This document shows positions 1-8,703 of a DNA stretch of 27,189 nt, one piece after another; positions within the stretch are counted from its first letter, which is position 1, and every line of letters starts with the position of its first letter. A program made the translations under genes and the position numbers. Under the pieces are notes generated by a model. The model worked only from the letters and a program-made list of their open reading frames with translations, did not search any database and was not told the origin of the DNA. This DNA comes from Dehalococcoidia bacterium UBA5760 (GTDB lineage: Bacteria; Chloroflexota; Dehalococcoidia; Dehalococcoidales; UBA5760): positions 1 to 27,189 of the forward strand of contig DIFA01000022.1 in NCBI GenBank assembly GCA_002418895.1. Direction: 5' to 3'.

Positions 1-523
1 AATGGCCTTTTCCAACAGTCCTCGGTTTCGTTAAGCAGCAGGCATTTCATAAATTACAAAGTCACATTGGCTGTAAACTACTCGTTAAACTTCCAATTAT
101 GTTCGTTCTGATTCTAACAACTGAAGAAACCTTTTGTTTTATGCTAAACTGAATTCATGGTGAAGTCTCAGGCTTTACTACATTATTTGGAGGAAGACAG
201 ATGGAAATTCGGTAAAACGCCTGCTCAACATCCTCCGTACAAGGGCGTGCTGACGGAGTCGTTATATCCTGATGCGGGACGAAACCAGGATTACCATTGA
301 CGTCATGCGTCCTAGGATCGCACTGTCCGACCTTAAGATGCCAGCCATCTTAGTCAAGGTGAAAATGAAAATGCGAATCTCTGATTTCTGATGACCAACC
401 AAGCATCCGCTCTACGCTGAGGTTGCTGCTTCTAGCTTAGCTTTGCTGGAGGTAGCGTTGAAAGCACTCGAGGATAAAACCAGCTACGTCAGAGAAGTGA
501 AGAGAAAAGGAAGTCGAAGTAGT
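1..523. other. Region upstream of glgB with no supported gene
   Basis: No convincing gene is visible here. A 47-codon ORF runs from an ATG at 157 to the TGA at 298-300; it lacks a good ribosome binding site and its product is not recognisable. An SD-like GGAGG lies before an ATG at 201 that opens only four codons. A second short stretch (ATG at 305) reads R-P-R-I-A-L-S-D-L-K-M-P, which faintly resembles the phosphoacceptor region of a response-regulator receiver. The area may be decayed coding sequence. The glgB frame is open from about 394, but the residues before 524 do not look like the family. Confidence 0.4.
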
Positions 524-2467
524 ATGAATGACAATCTAGCGATGTGGGTAAACCGTATTTCAGATGATGACCTCTACTTGTTCAACGAGGGTACTCACTT
601 AGGCCTTTCCGAAAAGCTCGGGGCACATCTGGTCAACATCAATGGCAACGAGGGAACCTATTTCGCTGTCTGGGCACCAAATGCCAGGATAGTGTCAATC
701 ATAGGAGACTTCAACCAGTGGAATAAAACCGCCAATCCTATGCATCCGCTCGGTAAATCTGGCATTTGGAAAGCATTCCTCGTCGGCATCGGCAAGGGCT
801 CGGTTTACAAATACTACATCGAATCACGATATGGTAATTATAAGGTTGAGAAGGCAGACCCTTTTGCTTTCCACACAGAAACTCCTCCGAAAACTGCCTC
901 AGTGATATGGGGCCTGGATTACCAATGGGGTGACCAGGACTGGATGAACACACGGCAAGAACGTAATTCTCTTGACGCGCCTATTTCAATCTACGAGATG
1001 CACCTAGGTTCCTGGCATCGGGAGCCATGGGAAGGGAACCGACATCCCAACTACCGTGAAATGGCTCACCAGTTGGCAGAATACGTTCAAGAAATGGGCT
1101 TCACCCATGTAGAGTTCCTGCCGGTCATGGAGCACCCTTTCTATGGTTCCTGGGGATACCAGACCACCGGCTACTTTGCCCCCACCAGCCGCTATGGAAC
1201 GCCCCAGGACTTTATGTATCTGGTAGACTACCTGCACCAGCACGGTATCGGTGTCATTCTGGACTGGGTGCCTTCCCATTTCCCCAATGACGAGCACGGC
1301 CTGGGCTACTTTGACGGAACGCACCTGTTTGAGCACTGCGACCCACGGCAGGGCATCCATCCCGACTGGAACAGCTATATTTTCAACTACGGGCGGAACG
1401 AGGTACGGGGCTTTCTGTACAGCAACGCTCTTTTCTGGCTGGACACATATCACGCCGACGGCCTCCGGGTAGACGCAGTGGCTTCCATGCTTTACCTGGA
1501 CTATGGACGCAAGCAGGGCGAATGGGTTCCAAACAAGTTCGGTGGCCGGGAAAACCTGGAGGCTATAGATTTCCTGCGCAAATTGAACAAGGCTGTGTAC
1601 GAAGTAAGCTCCGATACTCCGACCATCGCTGAGGAGTCAACTGCCTGGCCGATGGTATCCCACCCGGTATATGTCGGCGGCCTAGGCTTTGGCTATAAAT
1701 GGGACATGGGCTGGATGCACGACACGCTTGACTATATGTCTTATGATCCCATCTTCCGCAAATATCACCATAACAGCCTGACCTTCAGAATGGCCTACGC
1801 TTTTTCTGAGAACTTCATTCTGCCGCTTTCCCATGACGAGGTGGTCCACGGAAAAGCTTCTTTGCTGGGTAAAATGCCCGGGGACGACTGGCGAAAGTTC
1901 GCCAATCTACGCCTCCTGTTTGGGTATATGTACGCCCAGGGGGGCAAGAAGCTTCTCTTCATGGGAGGGGAATTCGGCCAGCGGCGGGAGTGGGCCCATG
2001 ACGAAAGCCTGGAGTGGCAACTGCTACAATACCCCCCTCACCAGGGTATAAAGCGGTGGGTAGTTGATCTCAATAGGCTATACCGGGCAGAAAAGGCGCT
2101 GCATGAGCTGGACTGTGATAGAGCTGGTTTCGAGTGGATTGATGCGAATGATGTTGAGCACAGCGTGTTAAGCTTCATCAGGAAAGGACGGGATGGAGAA
2201 AAGGTGATTATTCTTTGTAATTTTACGCCGTTAACTCACTTCACCTATCGGGTAGGCGTACCTGAGTCGGGTGTATGGAAGGAGCTTCTCAACAGCGATG
2301 CGGTTGAATATGGAGGGAGTGGACAAGGCAACATGGGCGGTGTCGAAGCCAGTCCTGCGACTGTGCACGGACTCCCCTTTTCGTTGACCCTTAATCTGCC
2401 GCCTTTGTCTACGCTGTTCCTTAAGCGCCAGCATGAACGACCGCGAGAAGGAGATACTGATGGATGA
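524..2467 (+). CDS. glgB: 1,4-alpha-glucan branching enzyme
   Basis: Glycogen branching enzyme (GH13, EC 2.4.1.18), which moves alpha-1,4 glucan segments to alpha-1,6 positions in cytoplasmic glycogen. An N-terminal CBM48 module (AVWAPNA, GDFNQW) precedes the GH13 barrel. Catalytic motifs are complete: GLRVDAV with the nucleophile Asp, AEEST with the acid/base Glu, and LSHDEVVHGK with the third Asp (about residues 317, 370 and 438 from the ATG used). The frame is open to a TTG at 443, but the family-like sequence begins at the ATG at 524 (MNDNLAMW, then DLYLFNEGTH), preceded by a modest AAAAGGAAG. Either start gives a normal length near 650 residues. The stop overlaps the start of malQ, so the two are translationally coupled. 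It is the first gene of the carbohydrate cluster. Identity is secure; only the start is open. Confidence 0.95.
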   Translation: MNDNLAMWVNRISDDDLYLFNEGTHLGLSEKLGAHLVNINGNEGTYFAVWAPNARIVSIIGDFNQWNKTANPMHPLGKSGIWKAFLVGIGKGSVYKYYIESRYGNYKVEKADPFAFHTETPPKTASVIWGLDYQWGDQDWMNTRQERNSLDAPISIYEMHLGSWHREPWEGNRHPNYREMAHQLAEYVQEMGFTHVEFLPVMEHPFYGSWGYQTTGYFAPTSRYGTPQDFMYLVDYLHQHGIGVILDWVPSHFPNDEHGLGYFDGTHLFEHCDPRQGIHPDWNSYIFNYGRNEVRGFLYSNALFWLDTYHADGLRVDAVASMLYLDYGRKQGEWVPNKFGGRENLEAIDFLRKLNKAVYEVSSDTPTIAEESTAWPMVSHPVYVGGLGFGYKWDMGWMHDTLDYMSYDPIFRKYHHNSLTFRMAYAFSENFILPLSHDEVVHGKASLLGKMPGDDWRKFANLRLLFGYMYAQGGKKLLFMGGEFGQRREWAHDESLEWQLLQYPPHQGIKRWVVDLNRLYRAEKALHELDCDRAGFEWIDANDVEHSVLSFIRKGRDGEKVIILCNFTPLTHFTYRVGVPESGVWKELLNSDAVEYGGSGQGNMGGVEASPATVHGLPFSLTLNLPPLSTLFLKRQHERPREGDTDG

Positions 2468-4040
2468 GAAAAGAACCTGTGGGATTCTTTTACACCCGAC
2501 ATCTCTCCCCGGGAAATTCGGTATAGGTGATATCGGCCCTCAAGCATATCGTTTTGTAGACTTCATGGTAGAAACAGGACAAAGCCACTGGCAAATTTTA
2601 CCCCTCGGTCACACAGGCTATGGCAATTCACCCTACATGTGTCTTTCCACATTTGGCGGGAATCCATACCTCATCAGCCTGGAAAAACTCGTGGATGATG
2701 GATTATTGGACGTTGCCGATATTGATAATCCGCCCGATTTCCCAAGGAATAGGGTGGACTACGGCCAGGCAATCAGCTACAAAATGCCCCTGCTGGCTAA
2801 GTCCCTCGAGAAATTCAAAGAGAAGAGTTCTACGAAATACCCGGACGATTTTTATATTTTCTCGGAGACAAACGCCTTCTGGCTCGAAGATTATGCCCTA
2901 TTTATGTCTCTTAAAGAGGCACACGACGGCCGGGTGTGGACAGAGTGGGAGGAAGGTGCTGCAAACCGGGACCTCGATGCCCTGGTACAGTGGCGTAACA
3001 GGCTGGCAGATAACATTCAGTTCTGGAAGTATCTCCAGTATATATTTTTTGAGCAGTGGCTGGCTTTGAAGACTTATTGTCACGCGAAAGGCATTCGTAT
3101 CATCGGAGACGTCCCGGTATATGTAGCTCATGACAGTGCTGAAGTGTGGGCTCACAGGAAGCAGTTCCACCTGGATGAGCAGGGCAATCCCCTGGTGGTA
3201 GCCGGAGTCCCGCCTGACTACTTCAGCGCCACGGGGCAGCGGTGGGGAAATCCCATCTACCGGTGGGATATGATGGCTAAGAAGGGCTACCGCTGGTGGA
3301 CGGACCGCTTTCGCACCAATTTCACCCTGGTTGACGTGGTGCGGCTTGACCACTTTAGGGGGTTCCAAGCTTACTGGGAGATTCCGGCGACAGAACCGAC
3401 AGCAGTGAGAGGCAGATGGGTGAAGGGCCCTGCGATAGCGCTGTTCAATGCCGTCAAAGAAGTCTTAGGTGATGTCCCGATGATAGCCGAAGATTTGGGA
3501 ATCATTACTCCCGAGGTAGATAACCTGCGGGAGCAGTTTGGTTTTCCCGGAATGCGAATCTTACAAATGGCCTTCGGGAGTGACCCGAAGGCTGGGGAAT
3601 ATCGCCCACACAACCACATCGCAAACTGTGTGGTATATACTGCCACCCATGATCATAACACTACAGTTGGTTGGTTTACCGCTGAGCCGGGGACGCAAAC
3701 GACGCAGACTGCGGAGGAGGTAAGAAAAGAAAGAGAATATGCCCTCAGATACGTAGGGACTGACGGCAGCCAGATTCACTGGGATTTCATCAGGCTAGTT
3801 CTGGGCTCTGTTGCTAAGCTGGCCATTTATCCCCTGCAGGACGTTTTAGGGCTGGGGCCTGAATCGCGCATGAACCTACCGGGCACTCCACAGGGAAACT
3901 GGGAATGGCGTTTTTCAGAAGATATACTGTCTCCAGACATCGGTGGCAAACTGAGGGAACTCACCATTGTATACGATCGCTTCCCGGTTTCGGCAGGTGA
4001 GGAAATCAATCACCCTGTTCTAGATGTGAAGGAGGTGTGA
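2460..4040 (+). CDS. malQ: 4-alpha-glucanotransferase (amylomaltase)
   Basis: GH77 amylomaltase (EC 2.4.1.25), which disproportionates malto-oligosaccharides in the cytoplasm. The opening GILLHPTSLPG is typical of the family. The catalytic residues fall at family spacing: Asp in VRLDHFRGF (about 297), Glu in IAEDLG (about 344) and Asp in ATHDHNTTVGWF (about 398). The common form of the last motif is GTHDN, so the neighbouring residues vary while the Asp is kept. The C-terminal GNWEWRF is present. The ATG at 2460 was chosen over the ATG at 2433 because AAGGAG at 2448-2453 sits six bases before it and it overlaps the glgB stop. The gene ends in GTGTGA, touching the next gene. It would work with GlgB and GlgP to trim and reshape glucans. 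Confidence 0.95.
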   Translation: MDEKRTCGILLHPTSLPGKFGIGDIGPQAYRFVDFMVETGQSHWQILPLGHTGYGNSPYMCLSTFGGNPYLISLEKLVDDGLLDVADIDNPPDFPRNRVDYGQAISYKMPLLAKSLEKFKEKSSTKYPDDFYIFSETNAFWLEDYALFMSLKEAHDGRVWTEWEEGAANRDLDALVQWRNRLADNIQFWKYLQYIFFEQWLALKTYCHAKGIRIIGDVPVYVAHDSAEVWAHRKQFHLDEQGNPLVVAGVPPDYFSATGQRWGNPIYRWDMMAKKGYRWWTDRFRTNFTLVDVVRLDHFRGFQAYWEIPATEPTAVRGRWVKGPAIALFNAVKEVLGDVPMIAEDLGIITPEVDNLREQFGFPGMRILQMAFGSDPKAGEYRPHNHIANCVVYTATHDHNTTVGWFTAEPGTQTTQTAEEVRKEREYALRYVGTDGSQIHWDFIRLVLGSVAKLAIYPLQDVLGLGPESRMNLPGTPQGNWEWRFSEDILSPDIGGKLRELTIVYDRFPVSAGEEINHPVLDVKEV

Positions 4041-4042
4041 CA

Positions 4043-7000
4043 TTGGCACAGAGAGACGTTGCTCTTACACTGCCAGACGACCCTTTATGGTACAAAGATG
4101 CCATCATCTACCAGGTACATGTCAGGGCTTTTTATGATAGCAACGGAGACGGCATAGGTGATTTCCGTGGTCTCACCGAGAAGCTGGATTATCTGGAAGA
4201 CCTTGGCGTAACCGCTGTCTGGGTACTCCCTTTTTACCCATCACCTTTAAAGGATGACGGCTATGATATTTCTGACTATACCAGCATTCATCCTTTTTAC
4301 GGTACCACGCGTGACTTCAACCGTTTCCTGCGAGAAGCCCACAAACGCGGAATACGGGTGATCACCGAGCTGGTGATTAACCATACTTCCGACCAGCATC
4401 CGTGGTTCCAGCGGGCAAGGCATTCCCCCAAAGGGAGCAAAGAAAGAGACTTCTATGTCTGGTCGGATACCATTGATAAATACAAGGGAGTACGGATCAT
4501 CTTTAAGGATTTTGAGCACTCCAACTGGTCAGCGGACCCGGTTGCGGGTCAGTACTACTGGCACCGGTTTTACTCGCATCAACCAGATCTTAACTACGAT
4601 AGCCCGGAAGTAAGGAAAACGGTTTTCAAGCTGCTAGATTTCTGGCTGAACCGGGGAGTCGATGGGCTGAGGCTGGACGCCGTTCCCTACCTCTATGAAA
4701 GAGAAGACACCAGTTGTGAAAACCTGCCAGAAACCCACGCTTTTCTCCGCCAATTACGCAAGCACGTCGATGCTAACCACAAGAACAAGATGCTCCTTGC
4801 CGAGGCTAATATGTGGCCTGAGGATGCCGTGGATTACTTCGGGAAGGATGACGAATGTCACATGGCCTTTCATTTTCCAATAATGCCGCGCCTTTTCATG
4901 GCCATCCGCATGGAGAGCCGTTTCCCTATTATCGACATACTCAACCAGACACCTTCCATACCACCGAACTCGCAGTGGGCAATGTTCCTGCGTAACCACG
5001 ATGAACTGACTCTGGAAATGGTGACCGACCGGGAAAGAGACTACATGTACCAGGTCTATGCCCGTGACCGCGAGATGCGTATAAACCTGGGGATACGGCG
5101 TCGGCTGGCGCCTCTACTGGGTAATGAGAGGAGAGCAATCGAACTGATGAACTCTTTGCTCATGTCCCTGCCAGGGACCCCGGTAATTTACTACGGTGAT
5201 GAAATTGGCATGGGAGACAATATCTTTCTGGGAGACAGGAATGGCGTTAGAACGCCCATGCAGTGGAGCGCTGACCGTAACGCGGGGTTTTCGCGTACCA
5301 CCCCCCAGCGCCTGTTCCTACCTATCATCATTGAACCTGAGTATCACTATGAAGCCATTAATGTGGATAACCAGCAGAACAATCCCAGGTCCCTGCTTTG
5401 GTGGATGAAACATATCATCGCCCTGAGGAAGCAATACAAGGCCTTCGGCAGAGGCAGTATCGAGTTTCTCAGGCTGGCCAATCCAAAGATACTTGCCTTC
5501 CTGCGACTCTATGAGGATGAGCGCATCCTAGTCGTCGCCAACCTGTCCCGCTTCGCCCAGAGCGTCCAGCTGGATATCGGCCAGTTTAATGACATGGCAC
5601 TGATAGAGCTTTTCGGCCAAAACCAGTTCCCCCCAATATTCGAAGAGCAGTGTCGGGTGACGCTGGGTCCGTACGCCTTTTACTGGTTCTCACTGCAACC
5701 GCAGCAGATAGAAAAACCCTCCCTGTCCATTGGACCGGACGCTAAGCTGCAAACATTGCGCGTAGCCGGAAGCTGGGAGAACGTTTTAAAGGGCAGAAGC
5801 AAGGTTTCGCTCGAGAAGAAGCTCCCACACTATTTGAAGGAACGCAGATGGTTTGGCGGTAAGACCCGGAAGCTGGAGCAAGCCACCGTATCTGATGATA
5901 TTCGTATTGCCATTGACAGCAGTATAGTCCATCTGCTCTTTGTCAGGGTCGTCTATTCTGATGGAATCATAGAAACCTACTCGTTACCGGTTACGTTTGC
6001 CGAAGGAGAAAAAGCAGAAAAGATTAAGAAAGAAGCAGCCGGAGCAGTATTGTTCGGTCTGCAGGTAGCGGGAGGTGACGAAGGCATCCTTTTCGATGCC
6101 CTATGGGACAAGCAATTCATGAGCAGTATACTGCAAAACATGCTTCAACGGAGGAGTTTTAGGGGAGAAACTGGTAGACTTACTATGTCAAGGACGAAAG
6201 CCCTAAGGCCGATCCAGAAATCAATGGACGGCACCTCGGAACCCCGTGTACCTCACATAGAGCAGAGCAATACCTCCGTCTTTTACGATGAGAGGCTAAC
6301 ACTGAAGCTGTTCAGGAGACTGCAGCCGGGGATGAATCCGGACCTGGAGATAGGACGTTTTCTCACGGAAGTAGCACCGTTTCCTAACATCCCTCCTGTA
6401 GCTGGCGCTCTGGAATATAATGAGCCGAACCGTGAGCCCATGACTGTGGCTATCCTGCATGGCTTCGTGCCGAATGAGGGTGACGCCTGGCAGTATACAC
6501 TTGACCATCTCGGACGTTACTATGAGCAAGCTGTGGCAAAATCGGTTGAGGTGAAGGATATACCCCTTTCCGACGAACCAATCCTAGACAGTCTGGATGA
6601 GGAACCACCACCCCTGGCTAAAGAGTTGCTCGGCGTGTTCATAGGGCAGGCGCAACTACTTGGGCAGAGGACCGCTGAGTTCCACTTGGCACTAGCTTCC
6701 GGGACCAGCGAACTAAACTTCGCTCCGGAACCATTTACCAACTTCTACCGCCGATCACAATATCAAGGAATGCGAAGCCTTACCACGGAAGTACTTCGCA
6801 CGCTGCGTAACCGCCTCGACGAACTGCCGGAAGCGCTAAGACCAGAGGCGAAACAGATACTAGAAAGTGAGAAGGATATCGTTAATAGGTTCAGTCCCAT
6901 CAGGGATACCAGCATAACAGCTCTGAGAATCAGGACTCACGGCGACTATCACCTGGGACAGGTGCTCTATACTGGAAAAGACTTCGTGATCATGGACTTC

Positions 7001-7396
7001 GAGGGGGGGCCGGCCAGGTCAATAAGTGAACGGCGTAACAAGACCTCGGCGCTCCGCGATGTGGCGGGCATGTTGCGTTCAATACAATACGCCTCGTTCG
7101 CCGCCGCCTTTAACATTGATAAAAGTGCTGTACCTCTCGATATGAATGCCATGGAACCTTGGCAGAGGCTTTGGCAGAGGTGGGCAAGTATTTCCTTCCT
7201 GAAAAAGTACCTTGAGGTCAGTAGCGATGCACCGTTCCTACCTGAGAATCATCAAGAACTGGAAACGCTGCTGGTAGCCTATACCCTAGAGAAGACCATG
7301 TACGAAATAGGCTACGAACTGAACAACCGGCCTGATTGGGTAGGTATCCCGTTGCAAGGAATTTTGGAAATCATAAACGCTGAAAGGCCGTCATAG
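4043..7396 (+). CDS. treS: Trehalose synthase-maltokinase fusion (TreS-Mak)
   Basis: Bifunctional protein of about 1,117 residues. The N-terminal half is trehalose synthase (GH13, maltose/trehalose interconversion): it opens with WYKDAIIYQVHVRAF, has GLRLDAV with the nucleophile Asp (about 212), LLAEANMWPED with Glu (about 254) and RNHDE with Asp (about 320). The C-terminal part is a maltokinase (Pep2/Mak type, maltose + ATP to maltose 1-phosphate): LKERRWFGG at its start, HGDYHLGQ with the catalytic Asp (about 968) and MDFEGGP for metal binding (about 985). Such fusions normally feed GlgE, but no GlgE is in this window. A GTG at 4037 is possible, but GGAGG at 4031-4035 would be one base away from it; the TTG at 4043 has seven-base spacing. 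It is translationally coupled to malQ. Confidence 0.93.
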   Translation: MAQRDVALTLPDDPLWYKDAIIYQVHVRAFYDSNGDGIGDFRGLTEKLDYLEDLGVTAVWVLPFYPSPLKDDGYDISDYTSIHPFYGTTRDFNRFLREAHKRGIRVITELVINHTSDQHPWFQRARHSPKGSKERDFYVWSDTIDKYKGVRIIFKDFEHSNWSADPVAGQYYWHRFYSHQPDLNYDSPEVRKTVFKLLDFWLNRGVDGLRLDAVPYLYEREDTSCENLPETHAFLRQLRKHVDANHKNKMLLAEANMWPEDAVDYFGKDDECHMAFHFPIMPRLFMAIRMESRFPIIDILNQTPSIPPNSQWAMFLRNHDELTLEMVTDRERDYMYQVYARDREMRINLGIRRRLAPLLGNERRAIELMNSLLMSLPGTPVIYYGDEIGMGDNIFLGDRNGVRTPMQWSADRNAGFSRTTPQRLFLPIIIEPEYHYEAINVDNQQNNPRSLLWWMKHIIALRKQYKAFGRGSIEFLRLANPKILAFLRLYEDERILVVANLSRFAQSVQLDIGQFNDMALIELFGQNQFPPIFEEQCRVTLGPYAFYWFSLQPQQIEKPSLSIGPDAKLQTLRVAGSWENVLKGRSKVSLEKKLPHYLKERRWFGGKTRKLEQATVSDDIRIAIDSSIVHLLFVRVVYSDGIIETYSLPVTFAEGEKAEKIKKEAAGAVLFGLQVAGGDEGILFDALWDKQFMSSILQNMLQRRSFRGETGRLTMSRTKALRPIQKSMDGTSEPRVPHIEQSNTSVFYDERLTLKLFRRLQPGMNPDLEIGRFLTEVAPFPNIPPVAGALEYNEPNREPMTVAILHGFVPNEGDAWQYTLDHLGRYYEQAVAKSVEVKDIPLSDEPILDSLDEEPPPLAKELLGVFIGQAQLLGQRTAEFHLALASGTSELNFAPEPFTNFYRRSQYQGMRSLTTEVLRTLRNRLDELPEALRPEAKQILESEKDIVNRFSPIRDTSITALRIRTHGDYHLGQVLYTGKDFVIMDFEGGPARSISERRNKTSALRDVAGMLRSIQYASFAAAFNIDKSAVPLDMNAMEPWQRLWQRWASISFLKKYLEVSSDAPFLPENHQELETLLVAYTLEKTMYEIGYELNNRPDWVGIPLQGILEIINAERPS

Positions 7397-7422
7397 AAAC
7401 TCCAGCGGGAAAGGAGGCTTAG

Positions 7423-7444
7423 CATGAGGAACTTCCCCCTCATG
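7423..7444 (+). promoter_or_regulatory. Small hairpin over the mini-ORF start
   Basis: CATGAGG (7423-7429) and CCTCATG (7438-7444) form a perfect 7-bp stem with an eight-base loop. The left arm covers the start codon of the mini-ORF at 7424, so folding could limit its translation and, through coupling, that of glk. The effect is inferred; only the inverted repeat is seen. Confidence 0.35.
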
Positions 7445-7468
7445 TGGAAAAGGAGAACCGAACCATGA
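7424..7468 (+). CDS. 14-codon leader-like ORF before glk
   Basis: A short ORF (MRNFPLMWKRRTEP) has a near-perfect ribosome binding site, AAGGAGG at 7411-7417, six bases before its ATG. Its TGA overlaps the glucokinase ATG as ATGA, the classic coupling arrangement. Its ATG lies inside a small hairpin (7423-7429 with 7438-7444). It may be a leader peptide that couples or tunes translation of glk, or the scar of a deleted gene; nothing in the peptide itself is recognisable. Confidence 0.3.
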   Translation: MRNFPLMWKRRTEP

Positions 7469-8448
7469 CGAAAAATGGAGAATTAGGGCTGGGTATCGAC
7501 CTAGGGGGGACGAAAATATTGACCGCAGTCATCGACGCTGCAGGTAAAATGCTGTCGCGTGATCATAGCGTGACACCGGCAGCCGAAGGTCAGGAAGCCG
7601 TCATCGAGGCCATCATGGAATCAACAAAGCGATCGCTGTCAGAAGCTGGCATGACCTCTGAAGATTTGACGGCGGTCGGGATTGGCGCTCCCGGTCTTTC
7701 GAATCCGGAGACAGGTATCCTCTATACGTCACCTAATCTCCCAGGATGGCACGATGTACCTTTGAGAGACATCATTTCCAAGGAATTCGGTAAGACCACG
7801 TATCTTATAAATGATGGAAGCGCTGCTGCCGTCGGAGAATTATATTTCGGGGCAGCCAAGAGAGCCCGGGATTTCATATACATTACCGTAAGCACTGGCA
7901 TTGGCGGAGGTATTGTAGTCAACGGTGAGATTTATGCCGGCTCTACAGGTACCGCCGGTGAGCTGGGGCACATGGTCATTGACGATGACGGACCGTTGTG
8001 CAATTGCGGCAATACGGGGTGCTGGGAAATGCTGGCCTCGGGTACCGCATTAGCTTCAGAAGCTAAGCGCATCATAGAAAGAGGAACAGATACTACGATA
8101 TTGGACTATGCCGGCGGCAATATTGAAAAAGTAAAAGCTGAAGCGATACATGAAGCAGCAGTGGCAGGCGACGATTTGGCTAATAGACTGATTGCCAGAA
8201 ACGCTTACTATCTCGGAGTTGGCCTTGCCAATCTTATAAATATCTTCAACCCGGAGGTCATTGTCATTGGGGGAGGCCTTTCTAACATTGGTGATTTGCT
8301 TCTTTTACCAGCCTACGAGGAAGCTGGTCGGAGGGCTTTTAAACAGTCTTATCAGTCCATGCACTTTACGCTTGCCGATCTGGGGCGCAATTCCGGTGTC
8401 ATCGGCGCGGCAGCCTATGCTCTTGAACGCTCGAGGAAAAACATATAG
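7465..8448 (+). CDS. glk: ROK-family glucokinase
   Basis: ROK-family sugar kinase, most likely glucokinase (glucose + ATP to glucose 6-phosphate). It shows the ATP-binding start GIDLGGTK, the NDGSAAAVGE catalytic region, STGIGGGIV and GELGHM, and the zinc motif CNCGNTGCWE that defines bacterial ROK proteins. It has about 327 residues, normal for the family. The ATG at 7465 is preferred over the in-frame GTG at 7444 because AGGAG at 7451-7455 lies nine bases upstream. It overlaps the 14-codon mini-ORF by ATGA. Free glucose from MalQ and from trehalose or maltose turnover is the expected substrate. ROK kinases for N-acetylglucosamine or fructose look alike, so specificity comes from the glycolytic context. 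Confidence 0.88.
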   Translation: MTKNGELGLGIDLGGTKILTAVIDAAGKMLSRDHSVTPAAEGQEAVIEAIMESTKRSLSEAGMTSEDLTAVGIGAPGLSNPETGILYTSPNLPGWHDVPLRDIISKEFGKTTYLINDGSAAAVGELYFGAAKRARDFIYITVSTGIGGGIVVNGEIYAGSTGTAGELGHMVIDDDGPLCNCGNTGCWEMLASGTALASEAKRIIERGTDTTILDYAGGNIEKVKAEAIHEAAVAGDDLANRLIARNAYYLGVGLANLINIFNPEVIVIGGGLSNIGDLLLLPAYEEAGRRAFKQSYQSMHFTLADLGRNSGVIGAAAYALERSRKNI

Positions 8449-8462
8449 CGAGGAGGAGAGAA

Positions 8463-8664
8463 CTGAAAGTACTTGTTTACAGTGGTAGGCCTTACGACCG
8501 GGAATCCCTGGAAGCAGTTAACAAGGGCAAACATGAGTTCCATTTTACCGAAACCCGCCTGGAGGAGGGCACAGCTTTACTGGCCAAGGATTTCCCTGTT
8601 GAGGCTTCGTCTCCGCCGGGAGGAGGTCGCCACACTTTCTGAGGCACTCAATGAAATAGAATAG
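8463..8664 (+). pseudogene. Remnant of D-lactate dehydrogenase-like (2-hydroxyacid dehydrogenase) gene
   Basis: About 45 codons from 8463 read KVLVYSGRPYDRESL and then HEFHFTETRLEEGTALLAKDF, which matches the amino end of D-lactate dehydrogenase-type 2-hydroxyacid dehydrogenases. The frame stops at 8640-8642. A strong GAGGAGGAGAG ribosome binding site precedes it, but the expected start codon is CTG, probably a mutated ATG or TTG. The NAD-binding and catalytic domains are missing. A different frame continues as EVATLSEALNEIE to a TAG at 8662-8664 and may be the tail of the same or another lost gene. A large internal deletion is the simplest reading. Family assignment rests on about 45 residues. 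Confidence 0.6.
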
Positions 8665-8703
8665 GCATCTCTATTAGGGGAATAACAGGAGAAAGGGGGC
8701 TGA

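Noticed and set aside
157..300. 47-codon ORF upstream of glgB
   Set aside because: Weak start context and no recognisable product; mentioned only as part of the upstream region.
1004..1453. Minus-strand open frame of about 150 codons
   Set aside because: It is opposite the catalytic core of glgB, with no recognisable domain; a shadow frame.
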